The notes under the pieces are model-generated. The model made no database searches, was not told where the DNA came from, and saw only the letters and a program-made list of their open reading frames with translations. Source: Choanephora cucurbitarum (lineage: Eukaryota > Mucoromycota > Mucoromycetes > Mucorales > Choanephoraceae). From it: DNA of 44,086 nucleotides. The stretch spans positions 1 to 44,086 of the forward strand of contig JAIWNI010000158.1 of NCBI GenBank assembly GCA_025331435.1, written 5' to 3'. Positions 24,182-35,316 of the stretch are shown here, piece by piece (position 1 is the stretch's first letter; every line of letters begins with the position of its first letter). The translations under genes were made by a program, and so were the position numbers.

Positions 24182-25350
24182 TTACAAAAGAAGTTCAGGA
24201 AAGATAATGTTATCAGTAGTGTTATAAGAAGATGAATTTTGTTGATCAGATTGTGCTTCTGCAAGTAGAACATGGATTCCTTGAAGGTTGGTTGATCGAG
24301 AGAAAGCAACATATAACTGACCGTGAGTGAATAGAGGAGAGCGAAGATCAATTCCTACATTTGTTAAAGATTGACCTTGGGACTTATTGATAGTCATAGC
24401 AAAGCTTAGCTTCACGGGAAATTGCTTTCTTGACAGAATGAATGGGTAGTTGTCTTCCAAAGTAGTAAGAGTTATTCTAAGAATAAACTCAATTTGTTCA
24501 TGACCGTCATTTTGATCTTTCATTACTACAGTTTCAAGGACATACTGACCGATTCTTCTTACAATCAGTCTAGTACCATTGCATAGACCTCTTTGAGGAT
24601 CTAAATTTCTAAGTAACATTACAATACAGCCTACTTTCAGGGTTAACTTAGCAGTTGGAAAGCTGCCTGGGCTTAGTGTTTGCAGGTATTCAGTGGAAAC
24701 TCTATAGACTTCATTGTTGCTGTTTTCCTCATCCGAATAGTCAGCTTTATCAGCAGAGATCAAAGTAATAGGCTCTCCTGGCATCAAATCAAGCACCTTT
24801 TCATTTATGGAATCTACAACGGCATTTTTGGAAGTAAGAGTAGCTGATTTGTATAAGATGCTTGGATTGTCAAGTGCTTATAAGAGACTTTCTTGAGAAT
24901 AGACCTTAGCAATGAGCTCATCCAAAGAAGAAGTTTGAGATATATAGTGCGGCAAAGGTATTTTCACATTTTGCATTGCAGTGTTGTAAGTCATTAAACA
25001 AAGCCATTTTTAAAAGGACATCATTGGATGAAGTACCCTATTACACGCATGTTTGTATGAAGATGTAATACCTGTGTTTGACGCCAAATGTAAGATTGCT
25101 TAATTGAAGCTCCTACAATAGAGGATCTAGTACCGTTTTTGACTACTGGAGGGATTTGAGCAAAATCACCACCCAGAACAATAGGAATACCACCAAAAAG
25201 CAAATTGTTACTACAGATATCTCTAAGAGTGCGATCAACAGCCTCAAAACATAATCTGTTCTGCATAGGAACTTCGTCCCAAATAATCATAGATGTTTGG
25301 CGAAGTAAATCGGCCAGCTTGCTATTCTTTGGTATATTACAGGTTGTGGA
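24182..25350 (-). pseudogene. Helitron Pif1-type helicase remnant (element A)
   Basis: The minus strand encodes the second half of a Pif1-like SF1B helicase: Walker B region SMIIWDEVPMQN, LGGDFAQIPPVVKNG, QVLHLHTNMRV, then (24796-24182) LISADKADYSDEENS, KVGCIVMLLRNLD, FAMTINKSQGQSL and HGQLYVAFSRSTNLQGIHVL, ending ELLL-stop like element B. A frameshift/stop near 25021 and a nonsense codon near 24880 break the frame between the two readable parts (25290-25021 and 24796-24182). The Walker A motif lies beyond the breakpoint. It is clearly related to element B but diverged, so it is an older or separate family member. Confidence 0.85.
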
Positions 25351-26248
25351 ACACTACGCACCTAGGATAGCACATATCCCACGTTGTTCCATCGCAGATT
25401 TAAGCTGACAAAAATTCAAAATAAGCCGATAGAATAGCGATGGCGAACGCCCTCCAGCCCTCCAGCCGCCCTCCAGCATACCTTCCTTTTCCTTCTCCGT
25501 CATGAATATCACCCCCAAACTCTACCATCCTCTCTCATCTCATTGGACCTTAGCTTGTTACAAATAAAGGAAGCGTGTTATTTCCTGAACCATATTGCTT
25601 TTCCTGTTTTGCGTTCTAATTTTATTACACAAGCTTACGATACCTACTACACCTCTTTAATTGGATCAAATCTTTTGGAAGTTGAACGCAAACTACAACT
25701 AGCATAAATGATACCCAAAAAGATTGTGATACTCTCTTGACATATAGCTAAGGTACATTTTAAGTGCAAAGAGTTTATTCTTCTAATGCAACGAATCTCG
25801 TTTGGTAATTGGCTGTAGAAAATCATCACTCTCAAGTGAACTAATCAATAAAAACATTGACATAATTGCACAATGATTCTTATTGCACAAAAAAACAGCT
25901 TTTGATTAAACTAACACCAGAAAAGAAATAAATGGCATGATGGCTGTAGCCCACAACCCCAATATATATCATAATAGTTAATTCATTTAGTCTAAGGAAG
26001 TACTTCGTATTATTGATATAGCACTTGCGAAAATGACATTGCCCTTGCGTGGTATCTCTGTGTTGGATCGATAATTTAAGCGCTATAAAGACCGGCGCTG
26101 AAGATGTTAGTCGTATACTTTTGCTTCATTGTTGTGCTTTCAAAGTACTATTATAAGCCTCCAAAAAGGAGTACAACAAAACTCCGTTGATTTCTTAAGT
26201 ATTCTTAGCTAATTTTATTTTATTTACTCCTTTATATTTAAATTAGAA
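25351..26248. other. Spacer between Helitron remnant A and the orphan gene, with CCCTCCAG repeats
   Basis: Three copies of CCCTCCAG lie at 25450-25457, 25458-25465 and 25469-25476, in a short GC-rich patch that contrasts with AT-rich flanks. The rest is AT-rich without a convincing gene. The last 200 nt are presumably the promoter and leader of the gene at 26249. Confidence 0.5.
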
Positions 26249-27466
26249 ATGTCATCATACAGCTATTTCCCAACTGATCAACAGCTTGAGGAAAGACCTC
26301 ATCTTCGAATCCATCTCTTGCAAATAAAAGAGCTTCAAGAAAAATATTCCAGTAAATATCCAGATGAAGATCACGACGAGATTCGATGGTTTGAAGCTGG
26401 TCAGTGTGGTGGTCCCCTTGTTGCTGAATTCAACGACACCCTCGTTAAACTCGACACTAGAAAGAAAAAAAAAACCCGCTGGAATCAGTTCAATAGCAAC
26501 AAAAGAGAGGACACTTTGAGCTTTAGAGATCCAGAGCAACAGTCCCTCATTCAAGCTCAATACCAAGAATTGAAGATGAACGAGCAAATGCTCCAACTTC
26601 TTGACCAACAAACGGAAGAATACAATGAGAAAATCGATTCCGAAGCTGTCCAACCTCGCCCCTTTTTTTATGAGAGAGAAATGAAGAAGTTAAGGAAGCT
26701 CTGTGATTGGCTTCAAAAGAATTTCAAGACGCATATTATTTTGTTTTATGCGTCTGACTCAACAGAGCTAATGCATCGTGTGGGCAGATACTGCAACAGT
26801 CGTAGGTTACTAAAACAAGCGCGATTAGAAAAAAAAAGAACATGTTTCCTAACTATTTGTTTAGAAATAGGCACGCAATTTGCAAAAAATCTTTTCCCAG
26901 AGACAGGCGAGTATCCTGAGTTGATGCTTCAAAATATGGTGATAAAAGAAGGAATGAACATCAAACGCCAGATGGAAGGTAAACTAAACACTGTCATCAA
27001 ACCATGCAATCCAAAAATCTAATGTCTATTGTTTTTCAAGCTTTGATATCTGAAGGTTCTTTATGTGCTCTCGGCTCCTCTTCGAAAGAGACAGAAGGGG
27101 TTGATTTGCTTCTTGAAACTCTTGAAAGCCTGAAGAATCGGAGTCAGAAGAAGCAATATTTGCAGAAGTATATCAGAGACGAAGTCTTCGAGCTATACCG
27201 TAAGATCAATCAAATATTTGCAAAATACTGAGATAAAAATAATGATGCATTTAATCATAGAACAGCAATGTTCCCACAAAGTCAATGGTATTCCTTGGGC
27301 AACACTATTGAACTCTGATAGCAAGATTAAGCTGCAGCCTTGGATTCGCGTAGAAAATGATTTGAGAGATAATCGTTATCCTTTACACTGTCTTGATCTC
27401 GAGATACTGATTGAACTTGCAATTAACCTTCAAAAAGGAATTGTTGAAATAGTGAGGAGGCAATAA
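26249..27466 (+). CDS. Unrecognised three-exon gene (364 aa) lying among transposons
   Basis: Exons 26249-26978, 27041-27199 and 27261-27466 join with exact GT-AG introns of 62 and 61 nt; the total of 1095 nt is a whole number of codons without internal stops. The protein begins MSSYSYFPTDQQLEERPHLR. It has a mid-region coiled coil (QQSLIQAQYQELKMNEQML), a helical basic part (REMKKLRKLCDWLQKNFKTH), a Cys/Arg-rich stretch and a C-terminal SHKVNGIPWATLLNSDSKIK segment. I recognise no known domain, and it does not look like Rep, helicase, KDZ or other transposase. Its neighbours on both sides are broken Helitrons, yet this frame and its splicing are intact. It could be a lineage-specific gene or a host gene carried by a mobile element. 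Confidence 0.6.
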
Positions 27467-28088
27467 TTTTGCTTATTCTAGAAAATAGTAGGTTTGTAAA
27501 CCATTAACTATGTCGTATTTGGGCATGCATTCAAATAAGAAAATATAAAATTCGGAAATTCAATTAATCATCTCAAGAAAAGATAAATGTTATTTTGACA
27601 GATAATGTCAAAATAACAATAAACCAAACAATGTTCATAAAGTTGGAAACCTAAAATTACACTAAATGTTACCAAAGGGAAGACGGAAATTAAACATATA
27701 GCAAGTGCTGGCTAAAAAGCGATGAAATGATATATAAGGCATTCAATGTGCGTAGCTAACACATTGAAAGCATGATCAGACTTATATTCATGGATTCTCC
27801 TTTTTCTCCAATACTGAAAATAGCTATATGACATGATCTAATATATTAAAATCATTCAGTCCTGCTAAAAAACAGTCACAACAATGAACGATTTTAATTT
27901 TATGTCGGCAAAGCTTACGCATAGTGAAAATTAGTTAGTTTCAGCCAATTAGCAAGCTCCAAATCTCTAAGCTAAATAAAAAATATACGTAAAGTGCAAT
28001 GTTTAGTCTTCTTTTGTTATAATTCACTTTTCGTAAAACACCTCTTCTCTACTCAAACTTACGCTTTACAAACAAACTTTTATCAAAA
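27467..28088. other. Spacer and 5' leader of Helitron C
   Basis: About 620 nt of AT-rich sequence without coding potential, apart from the stem-loop listed separately. The 5' end of the downstream Helitron should lie here. Position 27571 (A before, then TCTCAAG) is one possible TC start, but nothing in the window confirms it. Confidence 0.35.
27588..27618 (+). repeat. Perfect 12-bp stem-loop
   Basis: TGTTATTTTGAC (27588-27599) and its exact reverse complement GTCAAAATAACA (27607-27618) flank a 7-nt loop. It sits 122 nt past the stop of the orphan gene and about 470 nt before the Helitron C gene. It may be a transcript 3'-end hairpin, a Helitron terminal hairpin or a short inverted-repeat element; the sequence does not decide. 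Confidence 0.75.
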
Positions 28089-31000
28089 ATGTCAAACGTT
28101 TACTGCGCTGCTTGCAACGAACCCGGCCACTTGAGACGCACATTCCGCGGTTGTAAAATGAACCCTCTCAACCAGGCTAACAACTCTGTTGCTGTTAATC
28201 AGTCTTCAAACATCAACAATAGTTCGATTAACGAACTCTCTAACATCACCAGAAGAATTCGTTCTCGCAACCAGCAACCCACGCTCAACATTGCAAAAGA
28301 CACGACTGCATTGCCAACTGTTCGAGACGACCGCGGTTCAATGGACTGCGTTTGTTCTTATTGTGGTGCTTTAATGTGGATTGAGGAAAGAGTTGTTAGA
28401 AGTAGTAAGATTCACCCTGAGTTTCAGCTTTGTTGTTGCAAAGGAAAATCTATTTTGCCTTCTCTGCAACCTACACCAGGAGAAATTTCAAGTTTACTTA
28501 TGAACAATGATCCTATTTCCAAAGAATTTCAAAATAATATTCGTCTTTACAACAGTTCCTTGAGCTTCACTTCATTCGGTGTAAACTTGGATTTGAGTTT
28601 AGCAAACAGTTCTGTTGGTTCTTATACATTCAGAATTCAAGGAAGTCCCTATCACTTGATTGGATCTGTTATGCCACCAAACAATGCTAACCCCAAGTTT
28701 GCACAGATCTATATTTATGATGCTGAACAAGAACTTGCCAATCGTCACGCTGTAGCACCCGGTGTTAACATCACGACTTTACAACAACTGCAGGAACTCA
28801 TGCATCGATTAAACTCTTTTGTGTCTATCTTCAAAAACATGACTCAAATTGCAAATGATCAACGCAACAGTTCTGAAGCTCAAGCCAATGGGATCGAATC
28901 CTTGGAAAACATCAAGTTGGTCTTCCGGGCTGAAGGTGTTCCTGATCGTAGACCCTATAATCGTCCAACTCATGGATTTGAAATAGCCATTATTGTAGTT
29001 GGTGGTGAAAACGATGATGACACTCCTAACTCAAGAGACATTGTTGTTCGTTTTCAAGATAATTCACTTACTCGAGTTAATGAGACCAATCAGTTTAATG
29101 ACCCATTACACTATGTTCTTTTGTTTCCTTCCGGTGAACCTGGCTGGAGTATTGATACAAAAAGCATGTCTGGCAATCATAAAATAACTGTTATGAATTC
29201 TACAGCTTTCGATTAATGTATCGACCAAACGACAACCGTCTATTGCAGTCCTTTGGCAATCTCTTTCAACAATATATTGTTGATAATTACTCCAAAATGG
29301 AACAAAACCGATTGTCCTACAATTGTTTGAATCAGAAAAAGCTAAGATGTGAAGCCTATCAAGGTTTGCAAGATGCTGTCCATGTCAACGATTATGTCAA
29401 CTCGGCTGATCCTCAAAGTTTGGCAAACATTGGCAAAAGAGTTATATTGCCATCTTCGTTTATTGGTGGTCCACGCCACATGGCTCAACTTTATCAGGAT
29501 GCCCTTAGTATTGTTAGAAGATTCGGTAAACCCGACTACTTCATTACTTTCACATGTAATCCTAAGTGGCCCGAAATTCAACGAGAATTGTTGTATGACC
29601 AAAAAGCTTCAGATCGACCCGATCTTTGCTCTAGAGTTTTCAACCTTAAGCTTCGAGAACTTCTAGATGATTTGACAAAAAAGCATGTTTTGGGTAAAGC
29701 CATTTCATTCATTTTTACCATTGAGTTTCAAAAGCGGGGCTTGCCCCATGCGCACATCCTCTTGATCGTTGATCCTTCTGACAAACCACAAACCATCGAG
29801 GATTATGATAAGATTGTATCTGCTGAAATTCCAGATCCTGATGCTTATCCCTTAGCATATGAAACAGTTACCAAGCATATGATTCATGGTCCATGTGGAA
29901 TCTTGAATCCTAACGCTGTCTGTATGGACGCAGAAAAAGGATGTACTAAAGGGTATCCCAAGGAATTCTGTGAAGAAACAACGGTCAATCCCAATGGAGG
30001 CTATCCTATCTACAGAAGACGCAACAATGGAACATCAATCCCTAAAGTCATCAATGGACATACTTACAACATAGATAATTGCTGGATTGTTCCACACATC
30101 CTGTACCTTTATTCAAAGTATGATGCACACATCAATGTCGAGCTATGCTCTTCTATCAATAGTGTCAAGTACGTTTACAAATATGTGTATAAAGGCCATG
30201 ATCGCGCATCTATGTCTGTTGAGCAAAACGATGAGATCAAGTCATTCGTTGATGCAAGATACGTATTTGCACCTGAAGCTTGCTGGAGATTGTTCTCTTT
30301 TCCTATGCATAAGGAATTTCCATCCCATCAAAGACTTGCTATTCACCTAGAAGGCGAAGAGCCTGTCTATTTTAATGAGGATGACAATATTTCCAATGTG
30401 CTTCAACGCGCATCCACCCAAGAGACCACTCTTGCAAATTGGTTTAAAACTAATGCAAGTGATCCTAATGCAAGATCAATTTTGTATCCCAACTTTCCAG
30501 AAGAGTATGTCTGGCATGATGATAAGGAACCAAGAAGATGGGAAAAACGTGTTCGTGGCTTTGGTGGAACAATTGGTAGAATCTATGCAGTTTCTCCTAA
30601 ACAAACTGAGCTGTATTATTTGCGAATGCTACTCCACCATGTTTCTGGTGCTACTTCGTTTGCTCACCTCAGATCTGTCAATGGGATTGTTTACCCAACC
30701 TTTCAAGATGCTTGCCGTGCTTTGCACTTACTTGAGTCTGATGATCAATGGAGTCGATGTTTAGAAGAGGCTGCTCAAATTCAAACCCCTGTTGGTCTTC
30801 GAAGACTTTTTACCATTTTGTTAATTTTCTGTACGCCTGCTGATCCCCACCAACTTTGGCTGGAATTTCGAAATGAGCTATCTGAAGATTATCTTCATCA
30901 ACTTAGAAATGATCCCTCTTTTGATTCAGTTCTGAACAGTATCACTGAGACAGCATACAACAATGCACTGCTTGATATCGATGACATTTTGGCTACACAA

Positions 31001-32656
31001 CACGGAACAAGCTTAACTCGCTATCCCGGATTTGTACTACCAACTACCGATACAAGAAGCAATTATGCTAATACAAGTGTCAGTCGTTAGATTCGAGAAC
31101 AAGATAGACTAAACATACTTGCCCAGCAAAGTTCTGTTTCTTTAGACATTGATAGGCTTAACAACGACCAGCGTCAAGTCTTTGATACAATCATGCAGTG
31201 TGTCGAAAGAGATGGCAACCATTCAACAGAATATCCCAGAATTTTCTTTGTTGATGGACCAGGCGGTACCGGTAAGACATATTTGTTTAACACTCTTTTG
31301 AAAGCTGTTAGATCTGCCAACGATGGCTATGCATTAGCTGTTGCATCCAGTGGTACAGCCGCTTTGCTTTTGGAAGGTGGTAGAACTGCTCATTCCATGT
31401 TCAAAATACCCTTGGAGATATCATCAACTACTTTGTGTGATATTAGGCCCAAATCTCCAACAGCTGAATTATTAAAAAAGACAAAATTAATCATATGGGA
31501 TGAATCATCTATGATTAACAAGTCTACACTTGAAACAGTTGACCGAACTTTTAAAGACATCTTTAGTAAAACTAACGAAGCTCTGTCCAATGTTCCATTT
31601 GGTGGTCGACTTATGCTTTTTGGTGGCGATTTCAGACAAGTACTTTCTGTGGTCAAAAGAGGCAACAGATCAAGCATTGTAGATCAATGCATCAACCAAT
31701 CTTTCTTATGGCCTTCTTTTACTGTAATTAAGCTCCAAATCAACATGAGAGTTCAACAAGCTCAAATGAATAATGAGATTCGTTTATCTGAAGAATTACA
31801 ACAGTTTGCAGATATGCTACTGGCTATTGGTGACGGATCTATGGAAACCTTGAGAATACCGGTTTTTACCAGCAATCGTATTATTGACACTGAGTATATC
31901 AAAATTCCGGATTCGATGCTCATCCAAGGCGATAACCTTTTAAACCTTTTGTCTGCAATTTATCCAGAAATATTCTCCAATGAGAATACTATCCACACAA
32001 ATCTTCAGAGTTTGATCAAATCAGCAATTCTTACTCCTACTAATTCTTTTGTTGCTGAAATCAATCATCTCTTGATTCAACGATTTCCTGGAGAATTAAA
32101 AACTTACTTCAGCGCTGACGAACTTCCCAATAATGAGCAAAACATGGAGTATCCAGTTGAACTGCTTCACAGGATTGAAAATGGATCCATTCCTCCCCAT
32201 GAGCTCAAGTGAAAGGTTGGTTCGCCCATCATGCTTCTTAGAAACTTAGACGCCACGAATGGTTTGTGCAATGACACCCAATTGGTAGTCAAATCATTAT
32301 TGCAACATGTCATTGAAACAACTATTGAAACCGGCGCATTTGTAGGCTCAGTAGTATGCATTCCACGCATCAAATTTATTACTGACTCTAATGACGCTAT
32401 TCAATTCAGTCGTTTTCAATTTCCTGTAAGACTTGCTTTTGCAATGACTATCAACAAAGCCCAAGGCCAAACACTTGAAAAAGTTGGTTTGTATTTGCCA
32501 AAGCCTGTTTTTAGTCATGGCCAGCTTTATGTTGCTCTATCCCGAGTCAAACAAAAAGAATCATTAAAAATTCTAATTTGTAAATCCACTGTTATTCCAT
32601 CAAGATATAGAGCAAATCACACCAGAAATGTTGTCTACAAAGAAGTATTTATTTAA
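28089..32656 (+). pseudogene. Helitron RepHel (Rep nuclease plus Pif1-type helicase), inactivated (element C)
   Basis: The reading frame starts with a zinc-knuckle-like CAACNEPGH motif and covers a whole RepHel. The N-terminal Helitron-like domain includes FRIQGSPYHLIGSVMPP. The Rep HUH motif is RGLPHAHILL, and the two-tyrosine motif is YVYKYVYKG. The helicase has Walker A GPGGTGKT, Walker B IIWDESSM, FGGDFRQVLSVV, INKAQGQT and HGQLYVALSR. Three lesions break it: a frameshift near 29190 (the first frame stops at 29214-29216, the next continues FYSFRLMYRPNDNRLLQS), an in-frame TAG at 31088-31090 and an in-frame TGA at 32210-32212. It belongs to a different Helitron family from A and B, judging by clearly lower protein similarity. 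Few lesions over 4.5 kb suggest a fairly recent loss. The element's outer ends are not established. Confidence 0.88.
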
Positions 32657-32827
32657 ATGCCTACTCTTTCTTATCTTATTTATTATCATATATTATTTCA
32701 ATAAACTTATATATATTTATCGTTTAAAAAAAACAAAAAAACATATTTGATCCTGAACAACTCAATTTCATTGAGCTCTGATCTATCCATTCGGATTAGC
32801 TTAATTCTTTCTCACTGCCCCGGGACA
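32657..32827. other. 3' flank of Helitron C with candidate terminal hairpin
   Basis: AT-rich sequence after the RepHel stop. CTCAAT-TTC-ATTGAG (32761-32775) forms a small perfect hairpin directly followed by CTCTGA and a T at 32782. A short hairpin just upstream of CTRR with T as next base is the expected form of a Helitron 3' end, so 32781 is a candidate end of element C. The spacing (2 nt) is shorter than usual, so this is tentative. Confidence 0.3.
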
Positions 32828-32916
32828 CATGTTTTTTTTACCGAAGCGACGGTTTAAAATAGCCCCTTCGCTGCGCTTCGTGTATTTTAAACCGTCGCTT
32901 CGGTAAAAAAAACATG
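32828..32916 (+). repeat. Perfect 34-bp inverted repeat with GC-rich loop
   Basis: The left arm 32828-32861 (CATG, eight T, then ACCGAAGCGACGGTTTAAAATA) and the right arm 32883-32916 are exact reverse complements around a 21-nt loop containing CCTTCGCTGCGCTTCG. The ends read CATG...CATG. A perfect 34-bp stem in AT-rich intergenic DNA points to a small palindromic mobile element or a recently formed structure. The loop shares CCCTTCGCTGCG with the sequence at about 16504-16515 upstream of the 73-aa protein gene, hinting at a dispersed motif. Confidence 0.9.
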
Positions 32917-32996
32917 GGTGGGGCCCCCACATTGAACTTCTCATCGGATTAGTTGGCCTGCGGCAGCACGAGCATCTTACAAAGCGCAGCGTACCG

Positions 32997-33067
32997 TACC
33001 GTAATGAAGGTCAATAAAATTAACCAGAGCGAAGCGGAGGTGCTAATTTTATTACCGCAATGAAGGT
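32997..33067 (+). repeat. Nested direct and inverted repeats
   Basis: Direct repeats TACCGTAATGAAGGT (32997-33011) and TACCGCAATGAAGGT (33053-33067) match at 14/15 positions. They enclose a near-perfect inverted repeat, AATAAAATTAAC (33013-33024) against GCTAATTTTATT (33042-33053), which pairs at 11/12 positions. The loop contains GAGCGAAGCGGAGG, similar in style to the loop of the 34-bp inverted repeat just upstream. Confidence 0.7.
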
Positions 33068-34523
33068 GCGGTTTGTAATATGCTCGTACATTATTATAAC
33101 AGGATGGTTGCATAGGCCTTATAAAATCAAGGTAGCAGCATCCAATAATACAAGCAAAGATTCTAGAGATTTCACTATCAGAAAAGACTAAATCATTACT
33201 TGGATAAAGATAGTTCTGAGACATACACACAAAGGGCTTGTCTATCATTATCACACTATTTAAACTGATCTAACATCCAACGAAACAAGTGAACAAGTAT
33301 GAAACAGTTAAGCCTGATATATTCAGATACTTTCCAAGACATAGCACATATCTTAATAAAGCATAAACAGCTTCTCATCAAGATATAAACCTAGTTGAAA
33401 ATATATCTCCACCTTATTCAAGGCGGAGGATGAAATCTGGCTACAGACATCTTTTTATAAAGGTGACCAGTCATCCCAGTAGGAAAACTGCTCATACAGA
33501 TAAAATTGTAACGGAGTGATTGATTGAAACCGAGATAGAAATAGTATATTAACACAACATGAACGTGCAGTAGAATTAGTTCCCTCTCTTTCTTTTTAAT
33601 AAAAGTTTCGAGTTCCCTCTCATTGAATTTATCTGAGCCTGCAAATATCACAAACTAATCATTTCTTTTCGCTATGTTTGATTTTCTTTGCTTTGCTTGA
33701 CCATGCAAGATAAGATTGGACTTAGCCAAAGCAGTATTGGTTGCTAGAAGAATACAGATAGCTTGGAAGTTGAAAATGTTTTGCCAACAAACCTAATAGA
33801 CAGAAAGACAGAGCTGTCTATGATCGTATTATTGTGAGTAATAAAAAAAGTAGCATAATACAATTGAGTTTGCCTTTACCAAGTGAAAGGAAGTTATTTA
33901 GGGCATGGCTATAACAAGATTGAGAAACGATTACATCTCTGATTGAAAATTAGGTCATATTTTGAAAGAGCAAGTAATTAAAGAAGGTTGGTACAAATAG
34001 CTAATCCATGATACCACACTTTGTTTTGCTTCTTTTGCATTAAAAAGCTTAAAAGGAAAAAGACGTGTATTACGTCGTCATTATCTTTGCAATCTCGAGG
34101 TTGTTTTCTTCCACCTTTTAGTTTTAGTATCCTTCATCATTTTGCCTACTCTTAAACGGAGAAACGACTTATGATTCATGCTTGATATGGTCGTAGCATT
34201 TATTCTATCTTCGTTAAGCGGATATGTTTTTGCTGTGCTATTCAGAAGCCATTTTGAGTTTATCCATCATATCTTGATAGCTAAATTGAAGAAATCACAG
34301 AGAATTACTCCAACGACTCGGTGAGCAAAACTTGTTTTTGGTCCTTGGGCTGTACACTCAGTGTTGTGCTCATTGACTTCTTTTTAACTTCTGCAAAAAC
34401 AAACCATTACTGTTTACATGCGCTTTCTACCCTAGATGATTGTGTTTTGAATATACTACTTGAGGTTGAGAATAAACCACAAATGAGCTGAAAGATTTGG
34501 TATGTGTAATTGAGGTGTCATAT
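33068..34523. other. Non-coding, AT-rich stretch
   Basis: About 1.45 kb in which I find no supported gene. A 77-codon minus-strand frame (33651-33418) and other short frames have no domain and unbalanced composition. No element ends are recognisable. It may contain unrecognisable transposon debris. Confidence 0.4.
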
Positions 34524-34980
34524 TTGGTACGCATGTAAAATATCATATTGCAAATGGCACGCGTACCATTTGTGAGGTAGTATTTGGTACGCGTGCCAAT
34601 TGCAATGTAATTCCTACTTCTAAATGATCTTTCTATTTATACTTTTCGAAAGCTAGGATGATTTATAATATCTAATTTGCTGTTGATCGTATATTATCAT
34701 GATCCCTTCGATGTCGATATCCAGAATCTATGATAGCTCAAAGTACGCATCTAAGGTGTGGCGGGAATATTAACTTGGACAGCCTTTTAATGTCAGACTC
34801 GAAATTGGAAGCATAAAGAATAATCATTGTTAATTTGAAATTGAAGGATTTGATTGGCTAATTAAGAATATAGGTACTTTTAGTTATGTAGTTCACTACA
34901 CTTGGTACGCGCATTTTGTATAAAGTTATATTTGACACGCGTACCATTTGTGACATAGTAGTTGGTACGCGTACCTTTTG
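34524..34980 (+). repeat. 79-bp direct repeat pair built from GGTACGCGTACC-type palindromes
   Basis: Copy 1 (34524-34602) and copy 2 (34902-34980) have the same length and layout: TTGGTACGC at the start, then (G/A)CACGCGTACCATTTGTGA and TTGGTACGCGT(G/A)CC near the end. An extra half unit (TGGTACGCTTATC) follows at 34993-35005. ACGCGT occurs twice in each copy, within full or partial palindromes. The copies are 378 nt apart, with unrelated AT-rich DNA between them. ACGCGT is also the core of the fungal MCB/MBF cell-cycle site; here its palindromic clustering looks more like a repeat family. Confidence 0.8.
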
Positions 34981-35002
34981 TTAGGCAGACGCTGGTACGC
35001 TT

Positions 35003-35316
35003 ATCATTTTTTAAGCTGTAGGGTGTATGATATGTTTGCAGCTTCTGATTTCGTTAGGGCACTTAGTGTACGTATACTACTTTGAAGTTACAGAAGATTG
35101 CATAATGTCTAACATGAGCTGAGTTGATTTTGATGATTATTAACGCAAGATCAGAGAAATTATTTGATTTAACGTTTTAACTTTTTAAAATATTACAATA
35201 GTTATGGCTGAATTGAACCGCGATCAGATATACTACAAGAAGCACGCTCGCAAGATAAAAGCTAAAAGCAAATCGCTGCGCTATACAAAAGAAAAGAACA
35301 TTGGGCCAAACAGAGC
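35003..35316. other. Leader region of the small gene at 35317, with possible upstream exon
   Basis: A 38-codon frame from ATG at 35204 (MAELNRDQIYYKKHARKIKA) ends at 35318-35320, overlapping the next start. In the other frame, coding can be read back from 35317 to about 35263 (QIAALYKRKEHWAKQSMM). The gene may therefore have an upstream exon or a frameshift here. Confidence 0.3.

Larger units (their letters stand above)
24032..25350 (-). mobile_element. 5'-truncated Helitron, 3' part only (element A)
   Basis: The 3' end is at 24032-24035 (CTAG on the minus strand, next base T), as expected for a canonical Helitron 3' CTRR terminus. The terminal 62 bp are 61/62 identical to those of element B (43768-43829). 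Homology to the element B helicase ends abruptly near 25350, where the minus strand reads into STTCNIPKNSKLADLLRQTS; nothing upstream of that point matches a Helitron. The RepHel N-terminal half, the Rep nuclease and the 5' end are therefore missing. It is a decayed copy and not capable of its own transposition. Confidence 0.85.

Noticed and set aside
33418..33651. 77-codon minus-strand frame
   Set aside because: It has no recognisable domain, and no neighbouring exon supports it.
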